IMG/VR virus record: IMGVR_UViG_3300036817_000494
Coordinates: 1 to 29,190 of that record
Reading direction: 5' to 3' (one strand)
DNA length: 29,190 nucleotides
DNA from: a virus
This document shows, one piece after another, positions 1-8,743 of this stretch (position 1 is the stretch's first letter; every line of letters begins with the position of its first letter). The notes below the pieces were generated by a model. It searched no databases. It had not been told where the DNA came from and was given only the letters and a program-made list of their open reading frames with translations. Both the position numbers and the translations under genes were made by a program.

Positions 1-1170
1 TTATTCATCATCCGATTCCGCGCTGTACTCCACATCAGAGAGTTTAACCTCAAGCTCTAATCCCGTCGTGAAGCCACTATTATTCAAATTGTGAGTTACC
101 TTACTGATTAACCAAGACTGCTCGTCTATGACGCGCTTAAAGCCTGACACGCGCACCGGTGTCTCAGGGAATAAATCAGCCCGACCAAGTGCCAGTGCAA
201 TTGAAAACTCCGCAACGCCTCGCTGTAGCTTATCCCACTTAGCCTGAGCGGCGCGCATCGCCTGCGCCTTTGAAGCGTAGACCGTCGTCAGCGCCAGCAC
301 GTTATCGGCCTCACCGGCCATATACTCGCCCTCGCGTGCTTCTGGCTCTTTTTTTTCCTTTGTCTTTTTGCTGACAGGCTTTGCTTTCGGGTGCTCCAGT
401 GCGCGCAGGTGCTTCTCTTTTGGCTTACGTTTCAGCGTTACTTTCTGCTTTTGCGGCTTCGGGTCTTTAGTATGCAACCATTTTGCTGTTACGCCGGTGT
501 AAGCCCCACGGTCAGCAATGGCAAACTGATGGCGGTCGCCATCGCTGCGGGTCAGCGTCATTTGCGGGACGGGCTTACCGCTGACCGTCATCGCACTACC
601 GGCTTTCAGAAACAGGAGTTTCCCCGCTTTCACTGACACCGCCGCCCCATTGCGGTCAGCCAGTCGGGTCAGAAATACGGCGTCGGACTCCTGCGACTGG
701 TCGATATGCGGCACCGGTATTTTTTTCAGTGAATCCGCGACACTGGCCGTCAGTTTATTGCGCTTTGCAATGGTGCTGACCAGCTCACCGAGGGTGGTGT
801 CATGCCACGATTCTTCACGCCGTGAATTGAGTGTTCCGCGAAAGTCTGCACTACGCGCCCGGATGGTCAGGGTATCAGGCGCGCCCCGATGCTCAATCTC
901 ATCGACCGTGAAATCGCCCTTATTCAGAAGCGCGGAACCCTGCCACCCAAGCCACAGCGTCAGCACCGCCCCGCGCAGGGGTAACTCGACTTTGCCGTCG
1001 GTGTCGTCGAGCTCAATGTCGAGCTGGTCAGCCTCAAAGCCCCTGTTGTCGGTCATGGTGAGAGAAATCAGCCGGTCACTAAAATTGCTGGTAATGTCCT
1101 GGCTATTCAGCGTCAGCATAAATGCCGGTGCAAGGCTGGCACCGGCGTCAATGGTCATGCCCGTAATCAT
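1..1170 (-). CDS. D: Tail tip/hub protein gpD (phage late control D family)
   Basis: A 389-residue protein matching P2 gpD (about 387 residues) along its length. In P2-like myoviruses gpD is the hub at the tail tip, analogous to T4 gp27, and connects the tube to the spike gpV. Visible family features are the N-terminal block with NRGFEADQLDIELDD and the RSADFRG and REESWH segments, followed by a lysine-rich linker around residues 235-280 and the C-terminal NNSGFTTGLELEV block. The linker is also present in P2, so it is not an insertion. The start codon overlaps the stop of U as ATGA, so the two genes are translationally coupled. The stop codon is the first three bases of the window, so anything downstream (ogr in P2) is not seen. 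Confidence 0.96.
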   Translation of the reverse strand: MITGMTIDAGASLAPAFMLTLNSQDITSNFSDRLISLTMTDNRGFEADQLDIELDDTDGKVELPLRGAVLTLWLGWQGSALLNKGDFTVDEIEHRGAPDTLTIRARSADFRGTLNSRREESWHDTTLGELVSTIAKRNKLTASVADSLKKIPVPHIDQSQESDAVFLTRLADRNGAAVSVKAGKLLFLKAGSAMTVSGKPVPQMTLTRSDGDRHQFAIADRGAYTGVTAKWLHTKDPKPQKQKVTLKRKPKEKHLRALEHPKAKPVSKKTKEKKEPEAREGEYMAGEADNVLALTTVYASKAQAMRAAQAKWDKLQRGVAEFSIALALGRADLFPETPVRVSGFKRVIDEQSWLISKVTHNLNNSGFTTGLELEVKLSDVEYSAESDDE

Positions 1171-1655
1171 GCGGTCAGCCCTCCGAGCGCACCCTGCAGC
1201 TTATCAGTCAGATTACCGGCAGAGCCGAGAAGCTCACTGGCCTGCTTATTCAGGTCGCCAAACATTGCCGTCAGTGATTCGTCGACCCGTTTCAGCGAAA
1301 GGGTGAAATCAATCTTTCTGGCCGCGCCGTCGCTGAAAAACTCGGTATGCGTGGTCGACACCGTCTCGACGATATACATCCCGAAGATATTGCCGGTTCC
1401 CTCAATCAGCGGCCAAGCTCTGCCCTCGTCTGCCATCAGCTCGACAGCCAGCAGAGATATACGACCGCCAGTAATGGCAGGATAAAGCGTACCGGCAAGC
1501 TGGATCGCGTTTTCCCCCTCGCCGAGAAACTGATACGCAGGCGGTTTGCCGACCCGGTCATTAGACGCCCAGCGGTAATTCTTCGAGTGCTGCATCGACT
1601 GATAAGGCAGGGTGCGACGTTCAAACACAAACATTCCAAGCGCAAGCATCATCAT
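1167..1655 (-). CDS. U: Tail assembly protein gpU
   Basis: A 162-residue protein similar to P2 gpU (159 residues). gpU is a small protein of the distal tail needed for tail assembly, lying between the tape measure and the hub gene in all P2-like phages. The family opening (MMMLALGMFVFERRTLPYQ) and the RKIDFTLSL..VDES segment near residue 120 are clear. It follows T with an 8-base gap and overlaps D by four bases. Three consecutive Met codons make the exact start uncertain by one or two residues; I took the first, as in P2. Confidence 0.95.
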   Translation of the reverse strand: MMMLALGMFVFERRTLPYQSMQHSKNYRWASNDRVGKPPAYQFLGEGENAIQLAGTLYPAITGGRISLLAVELMADEGRAWPLIEGTGNIFGMYIVETVSTTHTEFFSDGAARKIDFTLSLKRVDESLTAMFGDLNKQASELLGSAGNLTDKLQGALGGLTA

Positions 1656-1663
1656 CAGCCTCC

Positions 1664-4105
1664 TTAATCGTGCATCATGCTAGCGCGGGCTTTGGCTCGC
1701 TTGTCGCGTTCATATTTTTCTAACGCATCCTGCAACTGGTTACCCAATTGACCACCCGGCGCGCCACCACCCGGCAGGTTGATTTGATAGGTCGGGCTGC
1801 TCTGGTCAATATAGGTACGACCGGCGGGAGCCGCGACAGGCTGATAAGCCTGATACCCACCAAGCGAGCTGGTTGTCGGAATATACCCTCCACCCTGACC
1901 AACCGGCGGGTTTTTTGCCGTTTCCGTATCAATACTGCTCGATTCCTTTTTAACAAGGCCGAGCTTTTCGAGAATTACATCGAGACCACCACGCAGCTTA
2001 TTGAAAATATTCAGAGGCAGCATCAGCGCATCGGCCAGTGCCTGACCAAATATGACACCGACATTTTTGCAGCTATCAAGCGTCTCCTGCGTGGCCTTGA
2101 CCGGCGCAATCAGGTCTTTAAACCATTGCCAGACGCCGCGCAGTTTCTCACCGAGTCCGTCAAAAATTGGCGCCAATGGAGCGAACAGTTCCCCGACCGG
2201 TGCAAAGGCGCTCATGATGCCCTCAATCACCCCCGAGAAAAATGCGCTGATGGGCTCCCAATATTTGCGGATGAGAAGTGCCCCGGCCACAATCGCCGCA
2301 CCGACGGCCACAATCGGCCAGGTAATCGCACCGAGCGCTGTCACAATGGCACCACCGGCAACAGTAAAGACCGTACCCAGCACGCCAGCAGCGGCAATAA
2401 TGGCGTTAATCCCCATGACAACCGGCCACGCAACGAGACCAATACCGCCGATAATGCCAATCAGCGCCAGTGCGCCACCGGCAATGATGCCGATAGTTTC
2501 CGCGAGTCCCTTATTTTTCTGGATCCAGCCGTCGAGCTTTAACACATACTGCGTGGCCGTTTGGGTAAGTTTGCGCAGTGAGCCCTCTTGCTGGTCATAG
2601 AGGTCAGTACCGACCGCCTCGTAAGCCGACTGAAACTCTTTAAAATCACCGCCGAGGTTATCCTGCATAACCTTGACCAGTTCCTCGGTTTTTCCGTCGG
2701 ATGCCTTAATCGTAGCGGTGAGTTTATCGAGCTTTCCGCTTGCCGCTGCGGCCATCAGCACACTTGCAGACTTCATGGCCTCCTCGCCGAATATGGTTTT
2801 CACATATTCAGCTTTCTGACCAGTGCCGAGCTTGTTGCGCTCAAAGCTGGCCTGCATTTCTTTCAGGATGGTAAATAACGGACGCGTATTGCCTTTGCCG
2901 TCCGAGGTTTTAACACCCAGCTCTTTGAGAGCATCGTATGCTTTGCCTGTTGGTGCCTGTAGTCTCGTTATAACAGCCGCACCGCCCGTCCCAGCCATTG
3001 ACCCCCTGATGTTATTATCATGAAGTGTGCCGGTAATCGCCGCCGCTTGCTCAAGACTCACCCCTGCATTTTTCGCTACAGGTGCAAGGTAACTTAATGA
3101 GTCACTTAGCCCCTGAAAATCGGCGGTGGTTTTGTTCATCGTGGTTGAAAGAACATCACCAATATGTGCAGCCGCGTCATTAGAGAGCTGAAAGGCTGCT
3201 TTTGTCCCCATCAGTAGTTGCGCGTTTTCCTCCATTGTTTTTCTGTTCGCAAGTGACAGGTTGAGAGCCACAGGCGTCATGGCCGCTATAGCTTCAGCAT
3301 CACCACCACCTTTTGCGATAATAATCTGCGCACTGGCGGCATCATCGGCAGAGGCGGCAGTATTGTCGCCGAGCTGGCGCGCCTGTATGCGTAGCGCCTG
3401 CATTTCTGGCGACTGCTTATCGACCCCGAGCACGGCCTGCAGCTCGGAATTTTTCTGCGCAAAATCATAACCGGGCATCAGTAATTTCACCCCGGCCATC
3501 GTTCCCGCAGCCGCAATGCCAACACCTGCAGCACCAGCCGCCGCTGCATTACCGGCAAGCTCTTTGCCTGACTGGTATCGGGCTTTCACCCGGCTTAACT
3601 TTGCCTGCTGCGCACTGACGCGCGACAGTGCCTCACGCTGTCGGTTAAGCTGCGCCGTCGTTTCGCTGATGGAGGTTTTTAGCCGGCGCTCATCAGCAGA
3701 CAGGGTGCGGGTGTTAATACCGGCCTGCATCAGCTCGGAGCGCTGGCGCTGTACCGACGTTCTCAGACTGTTGTATTTCGTCTGCAGTTCAGAGGCGGCA
3801 CGCCTTGCCGCTTCGAGTGCCTGCGCCTGCGCGCGGGTCGGACTGGTGGTGTTTTTAAACTGCACGGCCAGCTCACCGGCTTCTCGTTTGGCCTTATCAA
3901 GCGCCTGACTGGTTACGGCCAGTTGCGCGCTTGCCTTACGAAAGCCGTCGATTTTCGACGCCTGACCGTTCAGGTCACGCAGCCCTTTTTGTGTGTCGCG
4001 AATATCACCCGACAGGGATTTACTCGCGGTCTGGATGGATTTAAGCGGTCGGGTCGCCTGGTCGACCGCTTTCAGCAATACCTCAAGCCTCAGGTTATTA
4101 CTCAT
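1664..4105 (-). CDS. T: Tail tape measure protein gpT
   Basis: An 813-residue protein, nearly the same length as P2 gpT (about 815). It sets tail length and is threaded inside the tube. The sequence has a long charged, glutamine-rich coiled-coil N-terminus (residues 1-180), an Ala/Gly-rich hydrophobic stretch near 185-210, the TP901-type tape-measure core (about 215-500), then a strongly hydrophobic segment near 530-610 likely to interact with the inner membrane at DNA entry. The C-terminus is Gly/Pro/Gln-rich. The start codon overlaps the end of the E' frame by 8 bases. The unchanged length suggests a tail of P2 size. Confidence 0.96.
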   Translation of the reverse strand: MSNNLRLEVLLKAVDQATRPLKSIQTASKSLSGDIRDTQKGLRDLNGQASKIDGFRKASAQLAVTSQALDKAKREAGELAVQFKNTTSPTRAQAQALEAARRAASELQTKYNSLRTSVQRQRSELMQAGINTRTLSADERRLKTSISETTAQLNRQREALSRVSAQQAKLSRVKARYQSGKELAGNAAAAGAAGVGIAAAGTMAGVKLLMPGYDFAQKNSELQAVLGVDKQSPEMQALRIQARQLGDNTAASADDAASAQIIIAKGGGDAEAIAAMTPVALNLSLANRKTMEENAQLLMGTKAAFQLSNDAAAHIGDVLSTTMNKTTADFQGLSDSLSYLAPVAKNAGVSLEQAAAITGTLHDNNIRGSMAGTGGAAVITRLQAPTGKAYDALKELGVKTSDGKGNTRPLFTILKEMQASFERNKLGTGQKAEYVKTIFGEEAMKSASVLMAAAASGKLDKLTATIKASDGKTEELVKVMQDNLGGDFKEFQSAYEAVGTDLYDQQEGSLRKLTQTATQYVLKLDGWIQKNKGLAETIGIIAGGALALIGIIGGIGLVAWPVVMGINAIIAAAGVLGTVFTVAGGAIVTALGAITWPIVAVGAAIVAGALLIRKYWEPISAFFSGVIEGIMSAFAPVGELFAPLAPIFDGLGEKLRGVWQWFKDLIAPVKATQETLDSCKNVGVIFGQALADALMLPLNIFNKLRGGLDVILEKLGLVKKESSSIDTETAKNPPVGQGGGYIPTTSSLGGYQAYQPVAAPAGRTYIDQSSPTYQINLPGGGAPGGQLGNQLQDALEKYERDKRAKARASMMHD

Positions 4106-4585
4106 TGTGGTTTCCGCTACGCTGCAGCGCCTTTTCGCGCCATGTGATGAGCTCGGGCAGGCTCAGGGAATAGAGCTCTGATGGCGACCAGTGAAATATC
4201 ACTGCAATATCCGCCATCAGGTCATCGGTCGACAGGTCGGGTGGGAAATCTATTCCGCCGAAGCCGGTGACAAAAAACCAATCACCTTAGCGGCCAGCGA
4301 CAGCATATCGGGCAGGTTCATCGCGGTAAGCTCCTGCGTCGTGAGCGCGGGATAGGTCATGCGGGGCAGGACTTTAATCAGCGCATCGACTTCGGACTGC
4401 GCCACCGCTGCCAGACTGACGCCGCGCAGGGTACCGGCGTTCGGCTCAATCAGTGTGACTTTATCAATCGTCTGACCGGCACGTTTAATTGGCTTGTCGA
4501 GGGTCACGACGTTCGGGTTTGCGGTGTCAATTTCATTGCCAGCCGTATCAACAAATTCAGCGGTTTTACGTGGTGCTTTAGCCAT
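4098..4585 (-). CDS. E': Tail assembly chaperone gpE+E' (made by -1 frameshift)
   Basis: The E' frame has no start codon of its own. Reading on from codon 105 of E after a -1 slip at 4277-4271 gives 57 further residues, beginning VTGFGGIDFPPDL, containing FHWSP and LPELITWREKA, and ending at a TAA at 4100-4098. The fusion is 162 residues. FHW and a leucine-rich WREKA motif are typical of P2 gpE' and of lambda gpT-like extensions that bind the tape measure. The E' stop lies inside the start of T. In P2 the corresponding frameshift is experimentally known; here the product is inferred from the slippery site and the open frame. Confidence 0.9.
4250..4585 (-). CDS. E: Tail assembly chaperone gpE
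   Basis: A 111-residue protein of the P2 gpE family, made in excess over the frameshifted gpE+E'. Together they chaperone the tape measure during tube polymerisation, as lambda gpG and gpGT do. The centre (LPRMTYPALTTQELTAMNLPDML) is characteristic. It follows the tube gene FII by 63 bases and precedes T, as in P2. The frame ends seven codons after the TTTTTTG heptamer, so both products share the first 105 residues. It is somewhat longer than P2 gpE (about 91 residues) because of an N-terminal extension. Confidence 0.94.
   Translation of the reverse strand: MAKAPRKTAEFVDTAGNEIDTANPNVVTLDKPIKRAGQTIDKVTLIEPNAGTLRGVSLAAVAQSEVDALIKVLPRMTYPALTTQELTAMNLPDMLSLAAKVIGFLSPASAE
4271..4277 (-). promoter_or_regulatory. 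-1 ribosomal frameshift slippery site in E
   Basis: The minus strand reads T TTT TTG in the frame of E (GGT-TTT-TTG, codons 103-105), a slippery heptamer of the X XXY YYZ type, as in P2 gene E. The zero-frame stop follows seven codons later. A short CCG/CGG stem with a 4-base loop is possible just downstream, but I see no strong pseudoknot. Confidence 0.88.
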
Positions 4586-4648
4586 GATGTTTTTCTCTGC
4601 TCTGAATGGGGATTAATAACCGGCCAGCAGTGCCGACCGGTCAGGGAA

Positions 4649-5167
4649 TTACAGCCCGATTGCGCGGCGGTGCTGTTCCAGACGGTCGACGCCGTTCACC
4701 TTCTCGACCATGTTGACGGTGTCGATTTCGATGACGTCGCTACCATCAATCGAGAGGCGATAGTAGGTGCAAACGGTCGACAGTTTGGTCGAGGTGTTTT
4801 CACCCTGCTTATTCTCACCGCCGTCGATTTCTTTATGACGGCCACGCATGACCACCTCGACCGCCACGATTTCGCCGGTGTCATCACGCTGGTAGGAGCC
4901 AGCAAAACGCAGCGGTACGGCGTCAGCACCCGGCGCGGCGTATTGCGCCCACAGCGCCACATCGGGCAGGCCACCGACAGACCAGTCGACGGTGAGCGCC
5001 TCATCGTCGAGACCAAGGTCAACCGGAGCCGCGCCATTCATACCGCCGCCGCGATAGTTTTCGAGCTTGCGGGTCAGCTTTGGCAGCGAAACGGATTCAA
5101 CAATACCCATATAGCTCAGGCCGTCATTGAACATGTTCAGATATTTGAGTTTGCGGGGTAGTGCCAT
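4649..5167 (-). CDS. FII: Major tail tube protein gpFII
   Basis: A 172-residue protein matching P2 gpFII, which stacks as hexamers to form the inner tail tube. The opening MALPRKLKYLNMFNDG and the block YRGGGMNGAAPVDLGLDDEAL are almost unchanged from P2. It lies 15 bases after the sheath gene FI, the usual sheath-tube order. No part is missing. Confidence 0.97.
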   Translation of the reverse strand: MALPRKLKYLNMFNDGLSYMGIVESVSLPKLTRKLENYRGGGMNGAAPVDLGLDDEALTVDWSVGGLPDVALWAQYAAPGADAVPLRFAGSYQRDDTGEIVAVEVVMRGRHKEIDGGENKQGENTSTKLSTVCTYYRLSIDGSDVIEIDTVNMVEKVNGVDRLEQHRRAIGL

Positions 5168-5182
5168 GTTGTTTCAGGCTCC

Positions 5183-6370
5183 TTAGCTGTTGACCGATTC
5201 GGCCAGATTCACCAGATATTTATCGGTGATACGCTGGCGCAGGGTCAGGCTTTCCAGTGGTGGAACCGGCGTATAGTCGTAGTCGATATACAGTTTCCCG
5301 GCCTTGATGGTTTCCTTATCGTTCGATTCCTCGTCGAACCAGCATTCACCGTCCACGATGTAGCCATTTGATTTCAGCTCGCGGAATTTGGCATTGATGC
5401 CGTCGACAATGTCGCGGATGAGCGATGCGGTGATGGGCTTATCGACCGCCCACATGTGCGCCTCGGCCATCGTGTCGGCCAACACCTGCGCGGTGCGGGT
5501 GTAGTTCTCAAACAGGAAAAGCGGGTCATCAGAGCAGGTGCGGTTACCCCAGAAGCGGAAACCATCCTTGCGCACCAGCGTCGTGACCCCGGCCTCGTTG
5601 AGCAGGTCAGCATCGGTGCCGGATGCCTGCAAATCCCAAAAGACTGACGCACTGATGCCGGTGACGCCCTGCACGCCAACGTTAGACAGGGTTTTGTGCC
5701 AGCCGACGGTCTGGTCGATGTAGGCCCGCAGGCCGAGAGCGCGAGCGGTGGCGTAGGCTGTTGCGGTGGCGTTCGTGGTGGTGTCCCATGCGAGGAAGTC
5801 AGGCCAGATGACCATCAGCTCGCGCTGACTGAAATTCTCGCGATAGGCCATCGCTTCGGAAATGGTCTTACAGCCCCATGCGCTGACGTAACCAAACGCG
5901 CGCAGGCTGATACAGACCGACGCGAGTGCGGTTGCGACTTCCTGCGTATCGAGACCCGGCACGCCGAGAATACGCGGCTTAACACCGGTGACCGCTTCGG
6001 CAGTCAACAGCGCCTTGATACCGGTGTATTTACCATTCTCATCCGTGCCGCCGATGATGTTAGAAATTGTCTGCGCCTGAGCTGCATCCGGGTCATCGTC
6101 GACACCTTCGGCAACGCGCACGACAACGGTGACGGGCTTTGACTGGTCGGCGATAGCCTGCAGGGATGCGGCCAGCGTGCCTTTTTTACCGGCTTTCGCA
6201 ATGGCGCTCTGTACATTGGTAATCAGTACCGGCTCATTGAGGGGGAATATTTCGGCATCCGCATCGCTGGCCGTGCAGACCATGCCGACGATTGCAGTCG
6301 CGACCGTAGAAATAACACGCGTTCCGTCATTGATTTCGATGACTTGCGTGCCGTGGTGAAAATCACTCAT
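5183..6370 (-). CDS. FI: Major tail sheath protein gpFI
   Basis: A 395-residue contractile sheath protein (P2 gpFI is 396). It begins MSDFHHGTQVIEINDGTR, typical of the family, and contains the conserved segments GFRFWGNRTCSDDP (near residue 275) and the C-terminal IDYDYTPVPPLE..LRQRITDKYLVNL. It is the first gene of the FI-FII-E-T-U-D operon and is preceded by a 131-base gap holding a terminator for the fibre operon and the expected location of the late promoter PF. Confidence 0.97.
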   Translation of the reverse strand: MSDFHHGTQVIEINDGTRVISTVATAIVGMVCTASDADAEIFPLNEPVLITNVQSAIAKAGKKGTLAASLQAIADQSKPVTVVVRVAEGVDDDPDAAQAQTISNIIGGTDENGKYTGIKALLTAEAVTGVKPRILGVPGLDTQEVATALASVCISLRAFGYVSAWGCKTISEAMAYRENFSQRELMVIWPDFLAWDTTTNATATAYATARALGLRAYIDQTVGWHKTLSNVGVQGVTGISASVFWDLQASGTDADLLNEAGVTTLVRKDGFRFWGNRTCSDDPLFLFENYTRTAQVLADTMAEAHMWAVDKPITASLIRDIVDGINAKFRELKSNGYIVDGECWFDEESNDKETIKAGKLYIDYDYTPVPPLESLTLRQRITDKYLVNLAESVNS

Positions 6371-6463
6371 CCGGTTAACTCCGTGGTTAGTGGGCGAGTG
6401 TTATTGTCCTGGCTGGTCTGGTGAGGGGCTATTTGTCGGCGATGGGTGGCTGATGGCACATAA

Positions 6464-6467
6464 ACAA
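6464..6467 (-). promoter_or_regulatory. Candidate Ogr half-site of late promoter PF
   Basis: P2 late promoters are activated by Ogr at a TTGT-containing site about 55 bases upstream of the start. On the minus strand TTGT followed by TTATG lies here, about 95 bases before the FI start codon, so transcription would start near 6405-6410. I see no clean matching ACAA half at the canonical distance; the assignment rests mostly on position. Confidence 0.3.
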
Positions 6468-6472
6468 ACCAT

Positions 6473-6494
6473 AAAAAAGATGGGCATCAGCCCG
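6473..6494 (-). terminator. Terminator after the tail-fibre operon
   Basis: Minus strand: a GGGC-TGAT-GCCC hairpin followed three bases later by six Ts, just after the stop codon of the fibre assembly gene. The stem is short (4-5 pairs), so efficiency may be modest. It separates the V-G operon from FI. Confidence 0.55.
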
Positions 6495-6501
6495 CCTTGC
6501 T

Positions 6502-7098
6502 TTATTCCGGTTTAACCGGCCACTCGATATCCGGTGCCGTTGAGGTGTCAACCGCGTTCAGCGCCTGAATGTATTTCATCCATGCAATCAGACTGGCTTT
6601 GTCATCATCGCTGATGATGCCGAGCTGCAGCTCGGTTTGCCACAGGCTGATAGTGCTTTGCGCCTCGGCCAGCAATGCGGATTTTTGCTGCTCCGCCTCC
6701 AGCACCTGCGCGTTTTTCTGCGCATCCGCATCCGTAACCCATTCACTACCATTCCAGCGGTCATAAGGCGCCAGCGGTTCGATGGTGGTCACATTATCAG
6801 GGTAATCACCGAGCCCGGTTATCTCGACAGGCTGGCCGGTTTCCGTGTCATACACGGTCTCGCCCCGGTGGTCGATAACATAATCCCACCCGTCAAAGCT
6901 GACCGTGCGGCAAATGGCAAACCCTGCCTTTTCATCGACCGGCTCATCTGTGCAGGAATTGGCGGGAATACCCACTCCCACTGCAAGATATTCGACAGAA
7001 GTCGACAAATATTCGCGAGTCTCACCATCGTAGTTGTAAACCGTCATATCACCAGCTTTTGTGGCAATGCCGCTTTTATTCAATGTCGCCTTCGCCAT
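6502..7098 (-). CDS. G: Tail fibre assembly protein (gpG-like)
   Basis: A 198-residue protein of the Caudovirales tail-fibre assembly chaperone family (P2 gpG, lambda Tfa, Mu U). It helps fold or trimerise the fibre tip encoded just upstream. The C-terminal half has the family layout: a PYDRWNGSEWVTD segment near residue 112, a long Ala/Gln-rich helix, then LGIISDDDKASLIAWMKYIQAL and a terminal WPVKPE. The N-terminal half is more variable. It shares one base with the stop of H (TAATG), so fibre and chaperone are coupled. Confidence 0.9.
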   Translation of the reverse strand: MAKATLNKSGIATKAGDMTVYNYDGETREYLSTSVEYLAVGVGIPANSCTDEPVDEKAGFAICRTVSFDGWDYVIDHRGETVYDTETGQPVEITGLGDYPDNVTTIEPLAPYDRWNGSEWVTDADAQKNAQVLEAEQQKSALLAEAQSTISLWQTELQLGIISDDDKASLIAWMKYIQALNAVDTSTAPDIEWPVKPE

Positions 7099-8138
7099 TA
7101 TGCCGCCCTCACGATGTAGTTAAATGCGATATTGCGCGGGCGGTTTTCTGCTGCAACCGGCACCACTCTTGATGCGTCAAAGGAAAAGCCGGTTGCCGGA
7201 TTTGACTGCGTGGTATATTCCCCCGAGCTATTAAAAATATTACGGGTCGGCTGAGTAGCAATGGCAAAAGCACCGGTTCCTGTATTGATCCTAAATGTCG
7301 CCCCCTGCGTAACGGCCAATACTTCGTTGATGAGCCCTGTAATATTTCTGATTGCGTCGCTCTGAGAACTTAATAAAGCTCTTCCCACATCAACACCGCG
7401 CCCGTCATCCCAGCCACGCAGAAACTCACCGCGTAGATCGGGCAGGCTACCGGACGGATAAGTGACGGCCAACTTTGGATACTTCGCCTTATCAAAAGCC
7501 GCACCGTTGCATTTTAGCCAGCCATCGGGCGGCGTTGCCTGCGGCCACGGCAGCGGAAAGCCAACCGGAATATATTTATCAATATCCGCTGTTTTGAGGT
7601 ACTGAGCGTGCGAGTCAGCAGCGGCGAGGTGTGCGGCCATCAGACTCTCGGCATAGGCTTTCACCTCGATAACCTTATCGTCAACATACTGGCGCGTTGC
7701 CAGCACGACCGACGGGTCAATTTTCAGGGTGATTGCCGATGTGCTCGACACAATCAGAATCATGCGAATGGTCTGCGTGCGGCCGCTTCCCTCCTGCAGT
7801 TGCGGCTTGTAGGTTTCCGGGCAGTTCGCCACGGCAATCAGAATGCCATCATCGTCATAGAGACCAATCTCGCGGATCCAGAAGCCGCCCTCATTCTCGG
7901 GAATAATCTGTTCCGCGATAATCTGGCTGGTATTTGCCGGGTCAACGGTTAGCAAGTTCAGCGGCGCGATGCGCTTCTGGTTGATGAGCTTCGTCTGCGC
8001 CGGGTCAGGGGTCGGCAACGTACCATTCGCATCACCGACGGCCATCTGCGTCAGGTTAAGCTTGGTACCGAGTGCCGCCGCGTTCGCCAGCCGCGCCGCG
8101 CCCTGATTGGTCAGAATGGCAAAATATTTTGCGGTCAT
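7098..8138 (-). CDS. H: Short tail fibre protein (gpH-like) with tail-collar domain
   Basis: A 346-residue fibre, about half the length of P2 gpH (669). The N-terminal 150 residues (MTAKYFAILTNQGAARLA..., GGFWIREIGLYDDDG, QTIRMILIVSS) are the P2 baseplate-attaching domain. A DSHAQY motif near residue 183 leads into a tail-collar domain (FPLPWPQATPPDGWLKCNGAAFD, LPDLRGEFLRGWDDGRGVD). The tip ends ENRPRNIAFNYIVRAA, as in Mu S-type fibres. The repeated shaft between attachment and collar is essentially absent. In the family this end determines receptor specificity. No invertase gene or inverted tip segment lies beside it. Confidence 0.92.
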   Translation of the reverse strand: MTAKYFAILTNQGAARLANAAALGTKLNLTQMAVGDANGTLPTPDPAQTKLINQKRIAPLNLLTVDPANTSQIIAEQIIPENEGGFWIREIGLYDDDGILIAVANCPETYKPQLQEGSGRTQTIRMILIVSSTSAITLKIDPSVVLATRQYVDDKVIEVKAYAESLMAAHLAAADSHAQYLKTADIDKYIPVGFPLPWPQATPPDGWLKCNGAAFDKAKYPKLAVTYPSGSLPDLRGEFLRGWDDGRGVDVGRALLSSQSDAIRNITGLINEVLAVTQGATFRINTGTGAFAIATQPTRNIFNSSGEYTTQSNPATGFSFDASRVVPVAAENRPRNIAFNYIVRAA

Positions 8139-8743
8139 GCGTTCACTCTCAGGTTATCAATCAAATGGATGGCCGAGGCCGGGTAATATTCACCGCCGAC
8201 GACAATTTCCTCGGGGGTGTAGGGGTAAACGGTCAGAGCGTCACCGTCGTAACTTCCCGCGCCGACATAAAACTCGCCGGTTGCGCTCAGGCTGATAGCC
8301 AGCCCCGTCAAATGACGGCTTGCCGGTTTGGCATCTTCAATCAGGCGCTCAAGTTCCTGATACATTTCGTCAGTGATACCGCTATCGAGCACGCCGACAA
8401 CGAGGCGGAATGTGCCGGGCTCCTCGTCGAGCTGCCACCACTCGCGCACATCAATCAGAAAGCCGAGCGGTTCAACCACGCGACGCAATGCACTGATGGT
8501 GCCTTTGTGCTGATGGACGAAAAACGAGGAGGCACAGACGCTGCGCTTTGTCGCCTCCGGCCACTTCTCATCCCACCTGTCGACCGACAGCGCCCACGCC
8601 AGATACGGCAGCAGGTTTACCGGGCATGTGCGCCAGTTCCACAGAGTGCGCAGCGGTACCGGCACGCGCTGAATCTCAGAGAGCGCAGCAGCGGCAGCAA
8701 CTTCAAGCGGTGACGAGCCAACGGGTAACAGCCGGTCACTCAT
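8135..8743 (-). CDS. I: Baseplate protein gpI
   Basis: A 202-residue protein of the P2 gpI family, a wedge component that links baseplate to tail fibre. The region LPYLAWALSVDRWDEKW (near residue 45), the following FVHQHKGTISALRRVVEPLG block and LVVGVLDSGI are family hallmarks. It overlaps J by 8 bases and the fibre gene by four (ATGA). It is somewhat longer than P2 gpI (176) because of a C-terminal segment ending IHLIDNLRV. Confidence 0.95.
   Translation of the reverse strand: MSDRLLPVGSSPLEVAAAAALSEIQRVPVPLRTLWNWRTCPVNLLPYLAWALSVDRWDEKWPEATKRSVCASSFFVHQHKGTISALRRVVEPLGFLIDVREWWQLDEEPGTFRLVVGVLDSGITDEMYQELERLIEDAKPASRHLTGLAISLSATGEFYVGAGSYDGDALTVYPYTPEEIVVGGEYYPASAIHLIDNLRVNA

Noticed and set aside
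650-1306. Long plus-strand open frame (218 codons) opposite D and U
   Set aside because: It is antisense to two well-conserved tail genes, its product is low-complexity (Ser/Arg-rich), and no ribosome site or partner gene supports it.
1748-2542. 264-codon plus-strand frame opposite the tape measure gene
   Set aside because: Antisense shadow of gene T; the product is rich in Asn, Arg and Thr without domain features.
7098-8743. Gin/Hin-type invertible fibre region
   Set aside because: No recombinase gene and no inverted gix-like pair or second fibre tip is visible near H-G.
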